This document shows positions 8,739 through 16,918 of a stretch of DNA of 64,000 nucleotides, one piece after another; the stretch's first letter is position 1, and every line of letters begins with the position of its first letter. The notes beneath the pieces were generated by a model that saw only the letters and a program-made list of their open reading frames with translations, did no database searches and had not been told where the DNA came from. The DNA is from F1-120-MAGs238 sp964484185 (GTDB taxonomy: Bacteria; Planctomycetota; Phycisphaerae; Phycisphaerales; UBA1924): positions 1 to 64,000 of the forward strand of contig CAZAEQ010000022.1 of NCBI GenBank assembly GCA_964484185.1. The letters are read 5' to 3'. Made by a program: the position numbers and the translations under genes.

Positions 8739-9304
8739 CCCAGCACACGCCTGATCGCTTCCGGATACGCAATGCACTCCTGCTCAAAAACTCGGACGGC
8801 GAGCGTGTGGGCGTCATCAGTCGGCAAAACCGGGCACGTGCGTTGCAAGACAATCGGTCCAGTGTCGTATTGATCGTCCACGAAGTGGACCGTACAGCCC
8901 GATTCCTTCTCCCCCGCGGCGATCACCGCCGCATGCACTCTGTCCCCATACATGCCGTGGCCGCCAAACTTGGGGAGAAGAGCGGGATGGATGTTGAGAA
9001 TCTTGTTGCGGTAGTGGGGCGGAACCGGAAGCTTCTTCAGATAGCCGGCGAGGATCACAAGATCGATCGCGTGTTGATTCAGGATGCCAGAAAAAGTTTC
9101 GAGAGTCATCGGCCCTGGGATGACGAGTGTGTGAAGATTGCGAGCGCGGGCGCGGTCGGCACCAACTCCTTCTTTGGAAGAGATCACAAGCGGAATGGTT
9201 GCATTGAGTTCGCCGCGGGTGATGAGATCATGAAGATTGAGAAGAGTTCGACCGCCGCCGGATAAGAGGATTGCGAGGCGCGGGGTGGAAGGCGAAGCAT
9301 TCAT
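8735..9304 (-). CDS. purN: Phosphoribosylglycinamide formyltransferase PurN
   Basis: PurN transfers the formyl group of 10-formyl-tetrahydrofolate to GAR in purine synthesis. The 189-residue length is normal. Motifs: AILLSGGGRTLLNL at the N-terminus binds the phosphoribosyl substrate; ILNIHPALLPKFGGHGMYGD holds the catalytic Asn and His; and FVDDQYDTGPIVLQR holds the catalytic Asp region. One deviation is the nucleotide-binding loop, which reads SGGGRTLLNL rather than the usual SGxGSNxxA. The gene is the last of a three-gene minus-strand operon (thioesterase, STAS protein, purN) and lies 7 bases after the STAS stop. Confidence 0.93.
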   Translation of the reverse strand: MNASPSTPRLAILLSGGGRTLLNLHDLITRGELNATIPLVISSKEGVGADRARARNLHTLVIPGPMTLETFSGILNQHAIDLVILAGYLKKLPVPPHYRNKILNIHPALLPKFGGHGMYGDRVHAAVIAAGEKESGCTVHFVDDQYDTGPIVLQRTCPVLPTDDAHTLAVRVFEQECIAYPEAIRRVLG

Positions 9305-9311
9305 GTCGGGG

Positions 9312-9668
9312 TCATTTCAGGGCGCTCAACGCATCTTCAGGGGTTTTGTAAAGCTTAAAGAGTTTGAGAAGGTGGGTCATGCGAAGAACTTCGACCAGGT
9401 CGGGTTTCATGTTCGCAAGGGCGAGAAAACCCTTGGAGGCGGCAGCTTCTTTGTTGAGCGAGATGAAGACCGACAAGCCGCTGGACCCGATGATCAGGAC
9501 TTCCCCAAGATCAAGAATCATGCGAAAGCCGTATTTCTTTCCCAGATCCATGAGGTCGGATTGGATCGCGGTGTGCTCAAGGTGCGTGATGTTGGGCGAG
9601 TTCACGCGGGCTATGAGGATGTTGTCCTTGAGAGTGGCTTTGATGTTGGAATTGTCGAGTACAACCAT
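9312..9668 (-). CDS. STAS-domain protein (anti-sigma factor antagonist-like)
   Basis: 118 residues from the ATG at 9668. Longer in-frame starts run back into the upstream thioesterase gene and add an Arg/His-rich, unlikely N-terminus. The whole protein is one STAS domain: strands IKATLKDNILIARV and MILDLGEVLIIGSSGLSVFI, then the helix ending at LFKLYKTPEDAL. The Ser-Ser of IGSSGL occupies the position that is phosphorylated by an anti-sigma kinase in SpoIIAA/RsbV proteins. The usual Asp just before it is Gly here, as in many stand-alone STAS proteins. No kinase or phosphatase partner is encoded nearby, so its partner is unknown. It sits between the thioesterase and purN genes with gaps of 20 and 7 bases. 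Confidence 0.87.
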   Translation of the reverse strand: MVVLDNSNIKATLKDNILIARVNSPNITHLEHTAIQSDLMDLGKKYGFRMILDLGEVLIIGSSGLSVFISLNKEAAASKGFLALANMKPDLVEVLRMTHLLKLFKLYKTPEDALSALK

Positions 9669-9688
9669 GGGCGAAGGATAGCAGAAAT

Positions 9689-10108
9689 TTAGATCGTCGG
9701 TGGTGAGCGGAATGGGATGGGTTTGCCTGTTGCATCGACTGCGACAAGCGTGACGGTAGCCGTTGTGACCGAAATGCACTGGTCGGTCGTGACTTTCTGA
9801 GTCTCAACTTCGACTCCGACCGTGACGGATTTGGTGCCGGTGCGGATCGTGAAGGTGGTGAGATTGATGATGTCGCCGACCTGGACCGGGGCTTTGAAAT
9901 CAACGCGATCGACTGAGGCGGTGACCCAGCGATGTTTGCCGTGGCGAGAAGCTTCGACGAAGGCGGCTTGATCGATGTAGGAGAGGATGACGCCGCCAAA
10001 TATGGTGCCGTAGTGGTTGGTGTCTTTGGGTTGGGTGAGTGCGCGGAGCGAGAGTCGGCGTTCTTTGGGCTCAGTGAGAATGGGGTGATTAGGTTGGTTG
10101 TCGGGCAT
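9689..10108 (-). CDS. Hotdog-fold acyl-CoA thioesterase (YciA/BFIT-type)
   Basis: 139 residues, the size of a single hotdog domain. The motif HYGTIFGGVILSYIDQAAF matches the N(x)GxIFGGxxLxxxDxAA active-site helix of YciA-type acyl-CoA hydrolases, with the Asp of YIDQ as the likely catalytic residue (His replaces Asn before Tyr-Gly). It is followed by VTASVDRVDFKAPVQVGD, which is also typical. It probably hydrolyses short or medium acyl-CoAs to free CoA; the chain-length preference cannot be read from sequence. It is the first gene of the operon with the STAS protein and purN, and is divergent from the DinB-like gene 52 bp away. Confidence 0.9.
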   Translation of the reverse strand: MPDNQPNHPILTEPKERRLSLRALTQPKDTNHYGTIFGGVILSYIDQAAFVEASRHGKHRWVTASVDRVDFKAPVQVGDIINLTTFTIRTGTKSVTVGVEVETQKVTTDQCISVTTATVTLVAVDATGKPIPFRSPPTI

Positions 10109-10160
10109 ATAGAGAGGATACGCGGCTTAGAATGGCGGGTAGAACAATCCAGGAGCAGGT

Positions 10161-10949
10161 ATGCCAGAAACGCAAACATCAAACGTCGCCGAAACATCAT
10201 GCTGCAAGACCCAAGGTGAATCGCAGGGTGAGTGCTGCGGCGGTCAATGCAAGTGCGAAGCAGAGGGTAAAGCAAAAGGCGAAGGCAGCAGTTGCTGCGG
10301 CGGATCATCCAAAGCGACATCGCTGTATGCAGTTGCTCCCAAGGACGCGACCAAGGATCAGATCGAACAGATGGAGATTCCCGACCTTGTACGCCGCTAC
10401 CGGTTCGGCGTCGAGAACTTCGACTCGCGCGTCTTCAAGCTCGATGATGCCCAGTTAGATATGGCGTTCCTGGCCGATGCAGGTGTTGGCACGTGGCCGA
10501 TCCGCGTGTTGCTCGGGCATCTTGCTGATTGCGAACTTGCGTACACGCATCGCATGCGGCGGACGGTTGCGGAAGAGAATCCAGTGCTTGCGGTGTTTGA
10601 TGAGCAGGCGATGGTGGATCAGAATTTGTATGGACTTCGCCGCGGACCAGGCGAAGCGGCTCCGGAATACTCATCGGCGGGGGCCTCGATCGCGGTTATC
10701 CATGTGACCAGAATGTGGACCGCTGATTGGTTGCGGACACTTGAGCCAGAGACCTGGGCACGCAAAGCGCTGCATCCAGAAAATGGTCCAGAGAGCGTGA
10801 AGCGCATGGTTGCCAAAGCCGTGTGGCATATTGAGCATCACTCGCGGTTCCTGACCAAGAAGCTCGATCGCATGGTGGGGCCGGTAACGAACGAAGGGTG
10901 TTGTGGTGGGGGCGGGGCGAAGTCGGGTGGATGCGGTTGCAAGGGGTGA
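10161..10949 (+). CDS. DinB-like four-helix metalloprotein with Cys-rich N- and C-terminal tails
   Basis: 262 residues. The core (about 60-235) looks like the DinB/DUF664 four-helix bundle: VLLGHLADCELAYTHRMRR carries one His ligand candidate, VAKAVWHIEHHSRFLTKKL carries the HxxxH-type pair, and an EENPVLAVFDEQAMV loop lies between. Many members are metal-dependent and act on thiol substrates or have unknown function. The unusual part is both tails: the first 50 residues hold eight Cys in CC, CCGGQCKC and CCGG clusters, and the last 20 hold CCGGGG and GCGCKG. These Gly-Cys stretches resemble metal-binding or metallothionein-like sequences. The gene is the first of a plus-strand series with nadB 39 bp downstream. 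Confidence 0.8.
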   Translation: MPETQTSNVAETSCCKTQGESQGECCGGQCKCEAEGKAKGEGSSCCGGSSKATSLYAVAPKDATKDQIEQMEIPDLVRRYRFGVENFDSRVFKLDDAQLDMAFLADAGVGTWPIRVLLGHLADCELAYTHRMRRTVAEENPVLAVFDEQAMVDQNLYGLRRGPGEAAPEYSSAGASIAVIHVTRMWTADWLRTLEPETWARKALHPENGPESVKRMVAKAVWHIEHHSRFLTKKLDRMVGPVTNEGCCGGGGAKSGGCGCKG

Positions 10950-10988
10950 ATTTGCTGGTGGGGACGCGCGGGATACGCTTGAGGCATA

Positions 10989-12704
10989 ATGGAGCGATTG
11001 CTCGATGAACGTCGGTACCTGATTCCCTTCAGGTCTACCTTGTTGCCGCAGATTTTCACTGATACTTTGGTGATAGGTGGTGGCGTTGCAGGCATGCGTG
11101 CCGCAGTTGCCGCGGCGGAGCATGGTGAATGCATCGTGCTGTCGAAGGCTCCTTTCAAGAACACCAATACCGCGTGGGCACAGGGCGGGATCGCCGGTGT
11201 TGTGAGCGAGAAAGAACTGGCGGATTCAGTAGAGTCGCATGTGCAGGACACGCTGGTTGCCGGCGCTGGATTGTGCGATGAGCGAGTCGTGCGGCACACT
11301 GCTGAACTTGCGGCTCCGCGATTGAAGGAACTGATGGAGTGGGGCGCGAAGTTCGATCGCGGCGCGAGCGGCGAGTTGCAACTTGGTCGCGAAGGTGGAC
11401 ATTCGTTCCACCGCATCTTGCATACGCATGGCGATTCGACTGGTAGAGAAGTCCAGCGGGCACTTGGTGAGAAGGTGAAGGCGACTTCGGGCGTGCGCGT
11501 GTTTGAGAATTGTTTCGCGCTCGATCTCATCACGCCGAGTCTGGAAGTTGGTTCGCCAGTGATGGGCGCGATCACGCATCATGCCAAGTATGGCTTGCAG
11601 GTGATTTGGGCCAAGTCGACGATTCTGGCCGCGGGCGGAGCGGGTGTGCTGTGGCGCGAGACGAGTAATCCGATTCAGGCGACTGCGGATGGCTTGGCGA
11701 TGGCGTATCGCGCGGGCGCTTCGCTTGCGTGCATGGCGTTCATGCAGTTTCATCCGACGACGTTGTACTTGCCCGGCGCTGCGCGATTGCTGATCACTGA
11801 AGCGGTGCGTGGCGAAGGCGCGTATCTGCTGGACTCAAGCGGGCACCGGTTCATGCTTGAGATTCACCCCTTGGCGGAACTCGCGCCGCGTGATATCGTG
11901 AGCCAGGCGATTGTGCGGCAGATCGCCAAGCAGGGCGGCGGAAGTGTGTCGCTTGATTGCCGCCATTTGAAGGGTTTTTCGCAGCGGTTCCCCGGGATTG
12001 CCGAACTCTTGAAGAAGTTTGAACTCGATGCGAGCAAGGATTTGATTCCGGTGCATCCAGCAGCGCACTACATGGTCGGTGGCGTCAAGGTTGATCAATA
12101 CGGCCGCACCGATGTCCCCGGCTTGTACGCGGCGGGCGAGGCGGCGTATACGGGACTGCACGGCGCGAATCGCCTTGCGAGCAATTCGCTGCTTGAGGGA
12201 TTGGTCTACGGCGAAGTTGCCGGGCGTGTGTGTGCAGAAATGAAAAACAAAGCCCGGCCCGCGCCGGTGTCAATCGTCAGCGATATCCGGCCCAGCGAAA
12301 GTGGCGAGCTTGATCTTGACGATGTGCGGTCGAGCCTGAGATCAGCGATGTGGAAGAATGTGGGTGTGGAGCGCACAGGCGCGAAGCTCAATGGCGTGAT
12401 CGAAATGCTGAACTTCTGGGCCAAGTACACGCTCGACAAAATCTTTGATGAGCCGCAGGGGTGGGAGACGCAGAACATGTTGCTGGTGGGCAGTCTCGTT
12501 GCTCGCTCGGCGGCATGGCGTGCGGAGTCGCGCGGGTGTCAGTATCGACTGGATTGTGAATCGGCGCGCGATGAATTCCTGGTACACGACTTGTGGCGAA
12601 AGGGGCGGGAACTGCCGCAGCTTGTGGAGATTGCAGGGCCCAAGGTGCAACCGGGGGATGGGTTTGTCGTTACAAGAGGCGTGGGCGTAGGAGCTGGCGC
12701 GTGA
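10989..12704 (+). CDS. nadB: L-aspartate oxidase NadB
   Basis: NadB oxidises L-aspartate to iminoaspartate, the first step of de novo NAD synthesis, with FAD. 571 residues. The FAD-binding start is DTLVIGGGVAGMRAAVAAAE; NTNTAWAQGGIAGV and LQLGREGGHSFHRILHTHGD match the NadB/succinate-dehydrogenase flavoprotein fold, as do MQFHPTTLY, the HPAAHYMVGG loop and GLHGANRLASNSLLEGLVYG. The C-terminal helical domain is also present. nadA and nadC are not in the window. The TGA stop overlaps the GTG start of the next gene (GTGA), which suggests translational coupling. Confidence 0.95.
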   Translation: MERLLDERRYLIPFRSTLLPQIFTDTLVIGGGVAGMRAAVAAAEHGECIVLSKAPFKNTNTAWAQGGIAGVVSEKELADSVESHVQDTLVAGAGLCDERVVRHTAELAAPRLKELMEWGAKFDRGASGELQLGREGGHSFHRILHTHGDSTGREVQRALGEKVKATSGVRVFENCFALDLITPSLEVGSPVMGAITHHAKYGLQVIWAKSTILAAGGAGVLWRETSNPIQATADGLAMAYRAGASLACMAFMQFHPTTLYLPGAARLLITEAVRGEGAYLLDSSGHRFMLEIHPLAELAPRDIVSQAIVRQIAKQGGGSVSLDCRHLKGFSQRFPGIAELLKKFELDASKDLIPVHPAAHYMVGGVKVDQYGRTDVPGLYAAGEAAYTGLHGANRLASNSLLEGLVYGEVAGRVCAEMKNKARPAPVSIVSDIRPSESGELDLDDVRSSLRSAMWKNVGVERTGAKLNGVIEMLNFWAKYTLDKIFDEPQGWETQNMLLVGSLVARSAAWRAESRGCQYRLDCESARDEFLVHDLWRKGRELPQLVEIAGPKVQPGDGFVVTRGVGVGAGA

Positions 12705-13267
12705 GTGTGCGGTGTGTGATTCTGGTCGCAGCGATGGGCCTGCTTGGCGGGTGCGCGGTCGAAGAGCGCGTAATCTACAACCGCCCGATGTTCGGCGCAT
12801 TGCCCAATGCCCAGGTGAATCAGCCGGTGACGATGCCCAAGGGATATCAGAACATTGTGCTCAAGCCGCGCGAGCAGATTGATCCCAACAACCCGGATAA
12901 GAAGCTGGTGACTGCGGGGAACGGGCGTCAGTTGATGGTGAATATTTACAACGCCCTGGCGAAGCAGGACCGGGCGACGTTTGTCGATCAGATCTTGAGT
13001 CAGAACGCACGCGATTCCATGGCGCAGCTGGGGAAGGACCCGGGCAGCGCGTTCGATGAGTTGTATGAGAAGTCAGATGAACTGGTCGAACTCTTCAATC
13101 GCATCCCGATGGGTGAATACACGCCGGGGATATATATGGAGAAGGTGTCCGCCGGTGTGTTCCGCGTGAAGTTATATGGGCCGACCGCGCGGGGCTTGTA
13201 CTTCACGGGATTTGATATGCAGCTCGAGAACAGCAGCTGGCGGCTGGTTCGAATGTTAATTGACTAG
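12701..13267 (+). CDS. Small lipoprotein of unknown function
   Basis: 188 residues from the GTG at 12701, which overlaps the nadB stop as GTGA. This start places a short basic region and hydrophobic stretch directly before the lipobox LLGGC (VSVRCVILVAAMGLLGGC), so the protein is probably a lipoprotein whose mature part begins at Cys 18. A longer in-frame extension inside nadB has no leader character. The rest is soluble, with a helical middle (QLMVNIYNALAKQDRATFVD) and a beta-rich end (GVFRVKLYGPTARGLYFTGF). I do not recognise the family; the end is a little like NTF2-fold 'SnoaL-like' proteins, but that is weak. Confidence 0.75.
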   Translation: MSVRCVILVAAMGLLGGCAVEERVIYNRPMFGALPNAQVNQPVTMPKGYQNIVLKPREQIDPNNPDKKLVTAGNGRQLMVNIYNALAKQDRATFVDQILSQNARDSMAQLGKDPGSAFDELYEKSDELVELFNRIPMGEYTPGIYMEKVSAGVFRVKLYGPTARGLYFTGFDMQLENSSWRLVRMLID

Positions 13268-13346
13268 TCGCGGATGCTGATTGACTAATTCCGCCTCCGG
13301 CGGTGCTGTCTGCAACCGGCGGCCAGAACGTCCCTATAAAACGGAT

Positions 13347-14870
13347 ATGAAACCGCTTGCCAAACTCGGGGTCGGGTGTGCCGTCATCTTTGTGACCTGC
13401 ATCGGGGGTGTCGGGGTGCTCGTTTTTCGCATGGCGAACGCGAAGGTGAATCCCAGCACCGACTATGCGGCCCAGATTGAAGCGTTGACGGCCAAGTCGC
13501 AGGAGGATCGTGCGAGTCAGCCTGAGAAGTGGGCCGAGTTGAAGGCGGTGGTTGAGCGCGCGGTTGTGATTCATGATCGCGTGCTGAAAAAATATGCGAA
13601 TGAGCCGCTTTCAGATCAGCCCATCAAAGTGATCGATCCCAGTATCTTGCGCGGGACAGAGATTCCTGAGCACGAGCAGAAAACAGTTCCGGCAGCGCAC
13701 GAGCTGCTGGAAGTTCTCGCTGCCGAAGATGTGTTTAAGGATCTGGCAGCGTTTGCGGACAATGCGCGATTTGTGCGGCCATTGCCGCGGGGAAGGGCGA
13801 TGATTGCGGTGCCATCGCTTGAGCTGGGGCCGCCGCGGCAGATGGCTCGCTACTGCGCTGCGCGGATGCGGACAGCGCTGCGCGAGGGGAACGATGCGGC
13901 GTATATCGAGGCGTTTGCGGGGCTCTGTGTCCTCGCTCGCGCGGAGATGCATCAGGCAACAACGATTGATCGACTGGTGGGCATCGCGATTCTCGCGCTG
14001 GGTGTGGGAGAAGTGCAGCAGGGAAATATCGAGAAGCCGCTCTCGAAAAATGTTCTTGAAGCATGTCTGAAGATGTTGAGCGACCAGACGCTGATGAGTC
14101 CCGGTCACTTTGCGCTCGAGGGTGAGCGGCTTGCAGTGCGCGACACGATTCAGTGGACGTTCAGCGATACCGGCGATGGCGATGGATGGTTCATGCCATC
14201 GGCGGCGGGGAATCTAGGGTTTGATGGCATGCCTGGCGTCCAGAAGAATTCCGGGGCGAATGTCATGGGGATTCTGCATGCGGGGCGTAAGGAAACTGAG
14301 ACCCTGATCGATGATCACTTTGAGAAACTCAAGATTTACGCGGCCGCGCCTCGGGCAGCCCGCAAGGTGCAGACGTATCAACCTGACATTGCCGTGGAGC
14401 AATTGTCGAACCGGCACATGATTTTGAAGCTGGTTCTGCCGGCCCTTGGGAAAGCGGTGCTGACCAACGATCATGCCGTGTTGCACATCGCAGGAACGCG
14501 TGTGATGCTGGCGATTGAGTTGTACATGCGCGAGCATGGCAGCGATGGCCGTGGCGAACCTCCGGCGACATTGGCGGACGTGGCAACAACGTTGGGCGGG
14601 ACGGTGCCGCTGGACCCGATTTCGGCGAAGCCTTTTGGATATCGCGTGCTTGCCTCCGGAGAAGATCCATGGGGGCGGCGGTATCTGCTGTATTCGATTG
14701 GGGCGGATGGTGTGGACAATGGTGGGACGCAGGCGTTACGGGCGTCGGACCGGACTGTGCCGCTGAAACTGAGTGGAACGGGGATTGAAGGGCTGGATTT
14801 TGTGATCAATGACCCGGGGGAGAATCTCAAAAAGACCGGGACGGGCGGCGAAACTCCGCCGGCGAAGTGA
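13347..14870 (+). CDS. Membrane-anchored protein of unknown function
   Basis: 507 residues from the ATG at 13347; the frame is open to 13281 but the extra residues precede the membrane helix and look non-coding. An N-terminal membrane segment (LGVGCAVIFVTCIGGVGVLVF) anchors a large extracytoplasmic part. The middle is helical and has no motif I recognise. Near the C-terminus, DPISAKPFGYRVLASGEDPWGRRYLLYSIGADGVDNGG (given here only by its ends: DPISAKPF about residue 423, GADGVDNGG about 460) resembles the DPWG...YxxGADG end of type II secretion pseudopilins and of planctomycete membrane proteins. It follows the lipoprotein gene by 79 bp. Confidence 0.75.
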   Translation: MKPLAKLGVGCAVIFVTCIGGVGVLVFRMANAKVNPSTDYAAQIEALTAKSQEDRASQPEKWAELKAVVERAVVIHDRVLKKYANEPLSDQPIKVIDPSILRGTEIPEHEQKTVPAAHELLEVLAAEDVFKDLAAFADNARFVRPLPRGRAMIAVPSLELGPPRQMARYCAARMRTALREGNDAAYIEAFAGLCVLARAEMHQATTIDRLVGIAILALGVGEVQQGNIEKPLSKNVLEACLKMLSDQTLMSPGHFALEGERLAVRDTIQWTFSDTGDGDGWFMPSAAGNLGFDGMPGVQKNSGANVMGILHAGRKETETLIDDHFEKLKIYAAAPRAARKVQTYQPDIAVEQLSNRHMILKLVLPALGKAVLTNDHAVLHIAGTRVMLAIELYMREHGSDGRGEPPATLADVATTLGGTVPLDPISAKPFGYRVLASGEDPWGRRYLLYSIGADGVDNGGTQALRASDRTVPLKLSGTGIEGLDFVINDPGENLKKTGTGGETPPAK

Positions 14871-14903
14871 GGCTTTGGCGGGGGCAGCCCGATACGATTG
14901 GGC

Positions 14904-16649
14904 ATGACTACCGCTTCGTCTTCATCATCGCGTCCGTCAACTTCTGCTTCTGGTTTGCCTGGCACGCCCAAGCTTGATCCTCATGCCGTGACTATTTCCG
15001 GCGTGGTGCTTGAGCCGAGCTATGGGCCTAATACGCCCGGCGGCATGCCCAAGAGTTTGACGCCGGAGCGGCGGCAGACGGATTTGCCCGAGCCGGGAAC
15101 GTTCCCGTATACGCGCGGGTTGTTTGAGCAGGGGTATCGCACGCGCAGTTGGACGATGCGGCAGTTTGCTGGGTTTGGATCCGCGGCGGATACGAACAAT
15201 CGATTCAAATACTTGCTCGCGCAGGCGGGAGCCAAGGGGACGAACACCGGGCTTTCGACGGCGTTCGATTTGCCGACACTGATGGGACGCGATTCGGATG
15301 ATCCGTTGGCGGCGGGCGAAGTCGGCAAGTGCGGCGTGGCGATTTGCACGATTGAAGACATGCACCGGCTGTATGCGGATATTCCGGTGGACAAGGTTTC
15401 AGTGTCGCAGACGATCAATGCGCCGGCGGCGATTATCTGGGCGATGTACTTGGCGATGGCCAAGCAGCGCGGGATCGATTGGTCGACGCTGAGCGGCACG
15501 AGTCAGAATGACATCTGCAAAGAGTTTCATGCACAGAACGAATTTATCTATCCGCCGGAGCCGAGCGTGAAGCTGGTGGTGGACACGATGGAGTTTGCAA
15601 GTAAGCACGTTCCCAAGTGGCACCCGATTTCGATTTCGGGGTATCACATCCGTGAAGCCGGAAGCACTGCGACGCAGGAGCTTGCGTTTACGCTGCGGGA
15701 TGGCATGGAATATGTTGAGGCGGCGATTGAGCGCGGGCTGGATGTTGATAGTTTTGGGCCGCGGTTGTCATTCTTCTTCAACAGCCATAATGAGTTCTTT
15801 GAAGAGATCTGCAAGTTGCGTGCAGCGCGGCGTATCTGGGCGCGCATGATGCGGGACCGGTATGGGGCGAAGAAAGACAAGTCGTGGTTCATGAAGACGC
15901 ACGTGCAGACGGCGGGTTGTTCGCTGACTGAGCAGCAGCCGATGAACAACATTGTGCGCGTGGCGTTCCAGGCGATGGCCGCGGTTTTGGGCGGATGTCA
16001 GAGTTTGCATACGGATTCGATGGATGAGACGTTGGGATTGCCAACTGAGCAGGCGGTGACGGTGGCACTTCGTACGCAGCAGATCTTGGCGCACGAGACC
16101 GGTGTGACGCGCGTGGGCGATCCATTGGGCGGCAGCTGGTTCATTGAGAACTTGACCGACAAGATGGAAGCGGATGCGCTGAGCATTATCGCTGAGATCG
16201 ATGCGATGGGCGGCGGAGCGTTCAAGCTTGATGCAAATGGCAAAAATGTTGGCGGGCGGCAGGGCGTGGTACACGGGATTAATCGTGGGTACTTCCGCCG
16301 GTCGATTGCTGAGGCGGCGTATCGATTCAGTGAAGAGTGCGAGGCGAAGGATCGCATTGTCGTTGGATTGAATGAATACATCGATGCAAATGAGAAGCGG
16401 CAGATTGATATCTTGCAGATTCCGCACTCGGTGGAAGTGGAGCAGTGCGAGCGATTGGCGGCGTTCAAGGCGCGAAGAGACAAGGCGCTGGTGAGTAAGT
16501 CGCTGGACGCGATTCGGACGGCGGCGCGGGCGGATCAAAACGTCATGCCGATGCTGGTGGATGGTGCGCTGAACAATTGCAGCCTGGGTGAAATGGTTCA
16601 GGCGATGGCGGATGTGTATGGGCGGTACACCGGCGGGCCGGAATGGTGA
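14904..16649 (+). CDS. Large subunit of a B12-dependent acyl-CoA mutase (methylmalonyl/isobutyryl-CoA mutase family)
   Basis: 581 residues containing only the catalytic TIM-barrel part; there is no C-terminal B12-binding domain. Family motifs are abundant: PYTRGLFEQGYRTRSWTMRQ, FDLPTLMGRDSDDP, ISISGYHIREAGSTATQELA, FFFNSHNEFFEEI, TAGCSLTEQQPMNNIVR and LGGCQSLHTDSMDE. Counting along the chain, Phe 88 (RQFAGFG) aligns with Tyr 89 and Gln 211 (HAQNEF) with Arg 207 of Propionibacterium methylmalonyl-CoA mutase, after allowing for a 5-residue insertion near residue 110. Phe/Gln is the pair reported for isobutyryl-CoA mutase. The B12-binding half is probably the gene at 19269, which also carries the G-protein chaperone. 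The first 25 residues are Ser/Thr-rich and not conserved. The start is the ATG at 14904. Confidence 0.92.
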   Translation: MTTASSSSSRPSTSASGLPGTPKLDPHAVTISGVVLEPSYGPNTPGGMPKSLTPERRQTDLPEPGTFPYTRGLFEQGYRTRSWTMRQFAGFGSAADTNNRFKYLLAQAGAKGTNTGLSTAFDLPTLMGRDSDDPLAAGEVGKCGVAICTIEDMHRLYADIPVDKVSVSQTINAPAAIIWAMYLAMAKQRGIDWSTLSGTSQNDICKEFHAQNEFIYPPEPSVKLVVDTMEFASKHVPKWHPISISGYHIREAGSTATQELAFTLRDGMEYVEAAIERGLDVDSFGPRLSFFFNSHNEFFEEICKLRAARRIWARMMRDRYGAKKDKSWFMKTHVQTAGCSLTEQQPMNNIVRVAFQAMAAVLGGCQSLHTDSMDETLGLPTEQAVTVALRTQQILAHETGVTRVGDPLGGSWFIENLTDKMEADALSIIAEIDAMGGGAFKLDANGKNVGGRQGVVHGINRGYFRRSIAEAAYRFSEECEAKDRIVVGLNEYIDANEKRQIDILQIPHSVEVEQCERLAAFKARRDKALVSKSLDAIRTAARADQNVMPMLVDGALNNCSLGEMVQAMADVYGRYTGGPEW

Positions 16650-16652
16650 TCG

Positions 16653-16690
16653 GGCAGGCACGAGGCACTTGGCATTAGGCACTAGGAAAC
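16653..16690 (+). repeat. Short degenerate GGCAC-type repeat
   Basis: Immediately after the mutase stop are four imperfect copies of a unit close to AGGCACTTGGCATT: CAGGCACGA, GGCACTTG, GCATTAG and GGCACTAGG. It has no coding value and no clear hairpin. Similar spacer-filling short repeats occur in many planctomycete genomes, but that statement rests on general knowledge, not on a search. Confidence 0.5.
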
Positions 16691-16779
16691 GCTGAAGACA
16701 GGCCCATGCGGGTGTGGGCAATCCTTTCAAAGTGCTAACTTGGCATCTTTGTTCGTACACACGGATAGGGGAAATTGGC

Positions 16780-16785
16780 TATACT
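16780..16785 (+). promoter_or_regulatory. Possible -10 box of the RRM protein gene
   Basis: TATACT lies 134 bases before the ATG at 16919. No good -35 box sits 16-18 bases upstream of it. If used, it would give a 5' leader of roughly 125 bases, which is common for RNA-binding and cold-shock-type genes. Tentative. Confidence 0.3.
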
Positions 16786-16918
16786 CCGGCCGTGAGATTG
16801 ACCCTGTGGTAATTGTGGGGCTCTGTCTTGTGGACCCGTGGCTTTGCCTTTGGCCCGAGTGACGGTTGCTGGTCCTGTTTGGTTGTCTCGGGCTTTTTTG
16901 GCTAGTAGGGTTCGAAAA

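Noticed and set aside
14904..16649. Full methylmalonyl-CoA mutase including a B12 domain
   Set aside because: The protein ends after the barrel region (GRYTGGPEW); no DxHxxG motif exists in it.
15768..16760. Long minus-strand open frame inside the mutase gene
   Set aside because: It is antisense to a well-conserved mutase and its protein is Arg/His-rich with no motif; a GC-rich codon-bias shadow.
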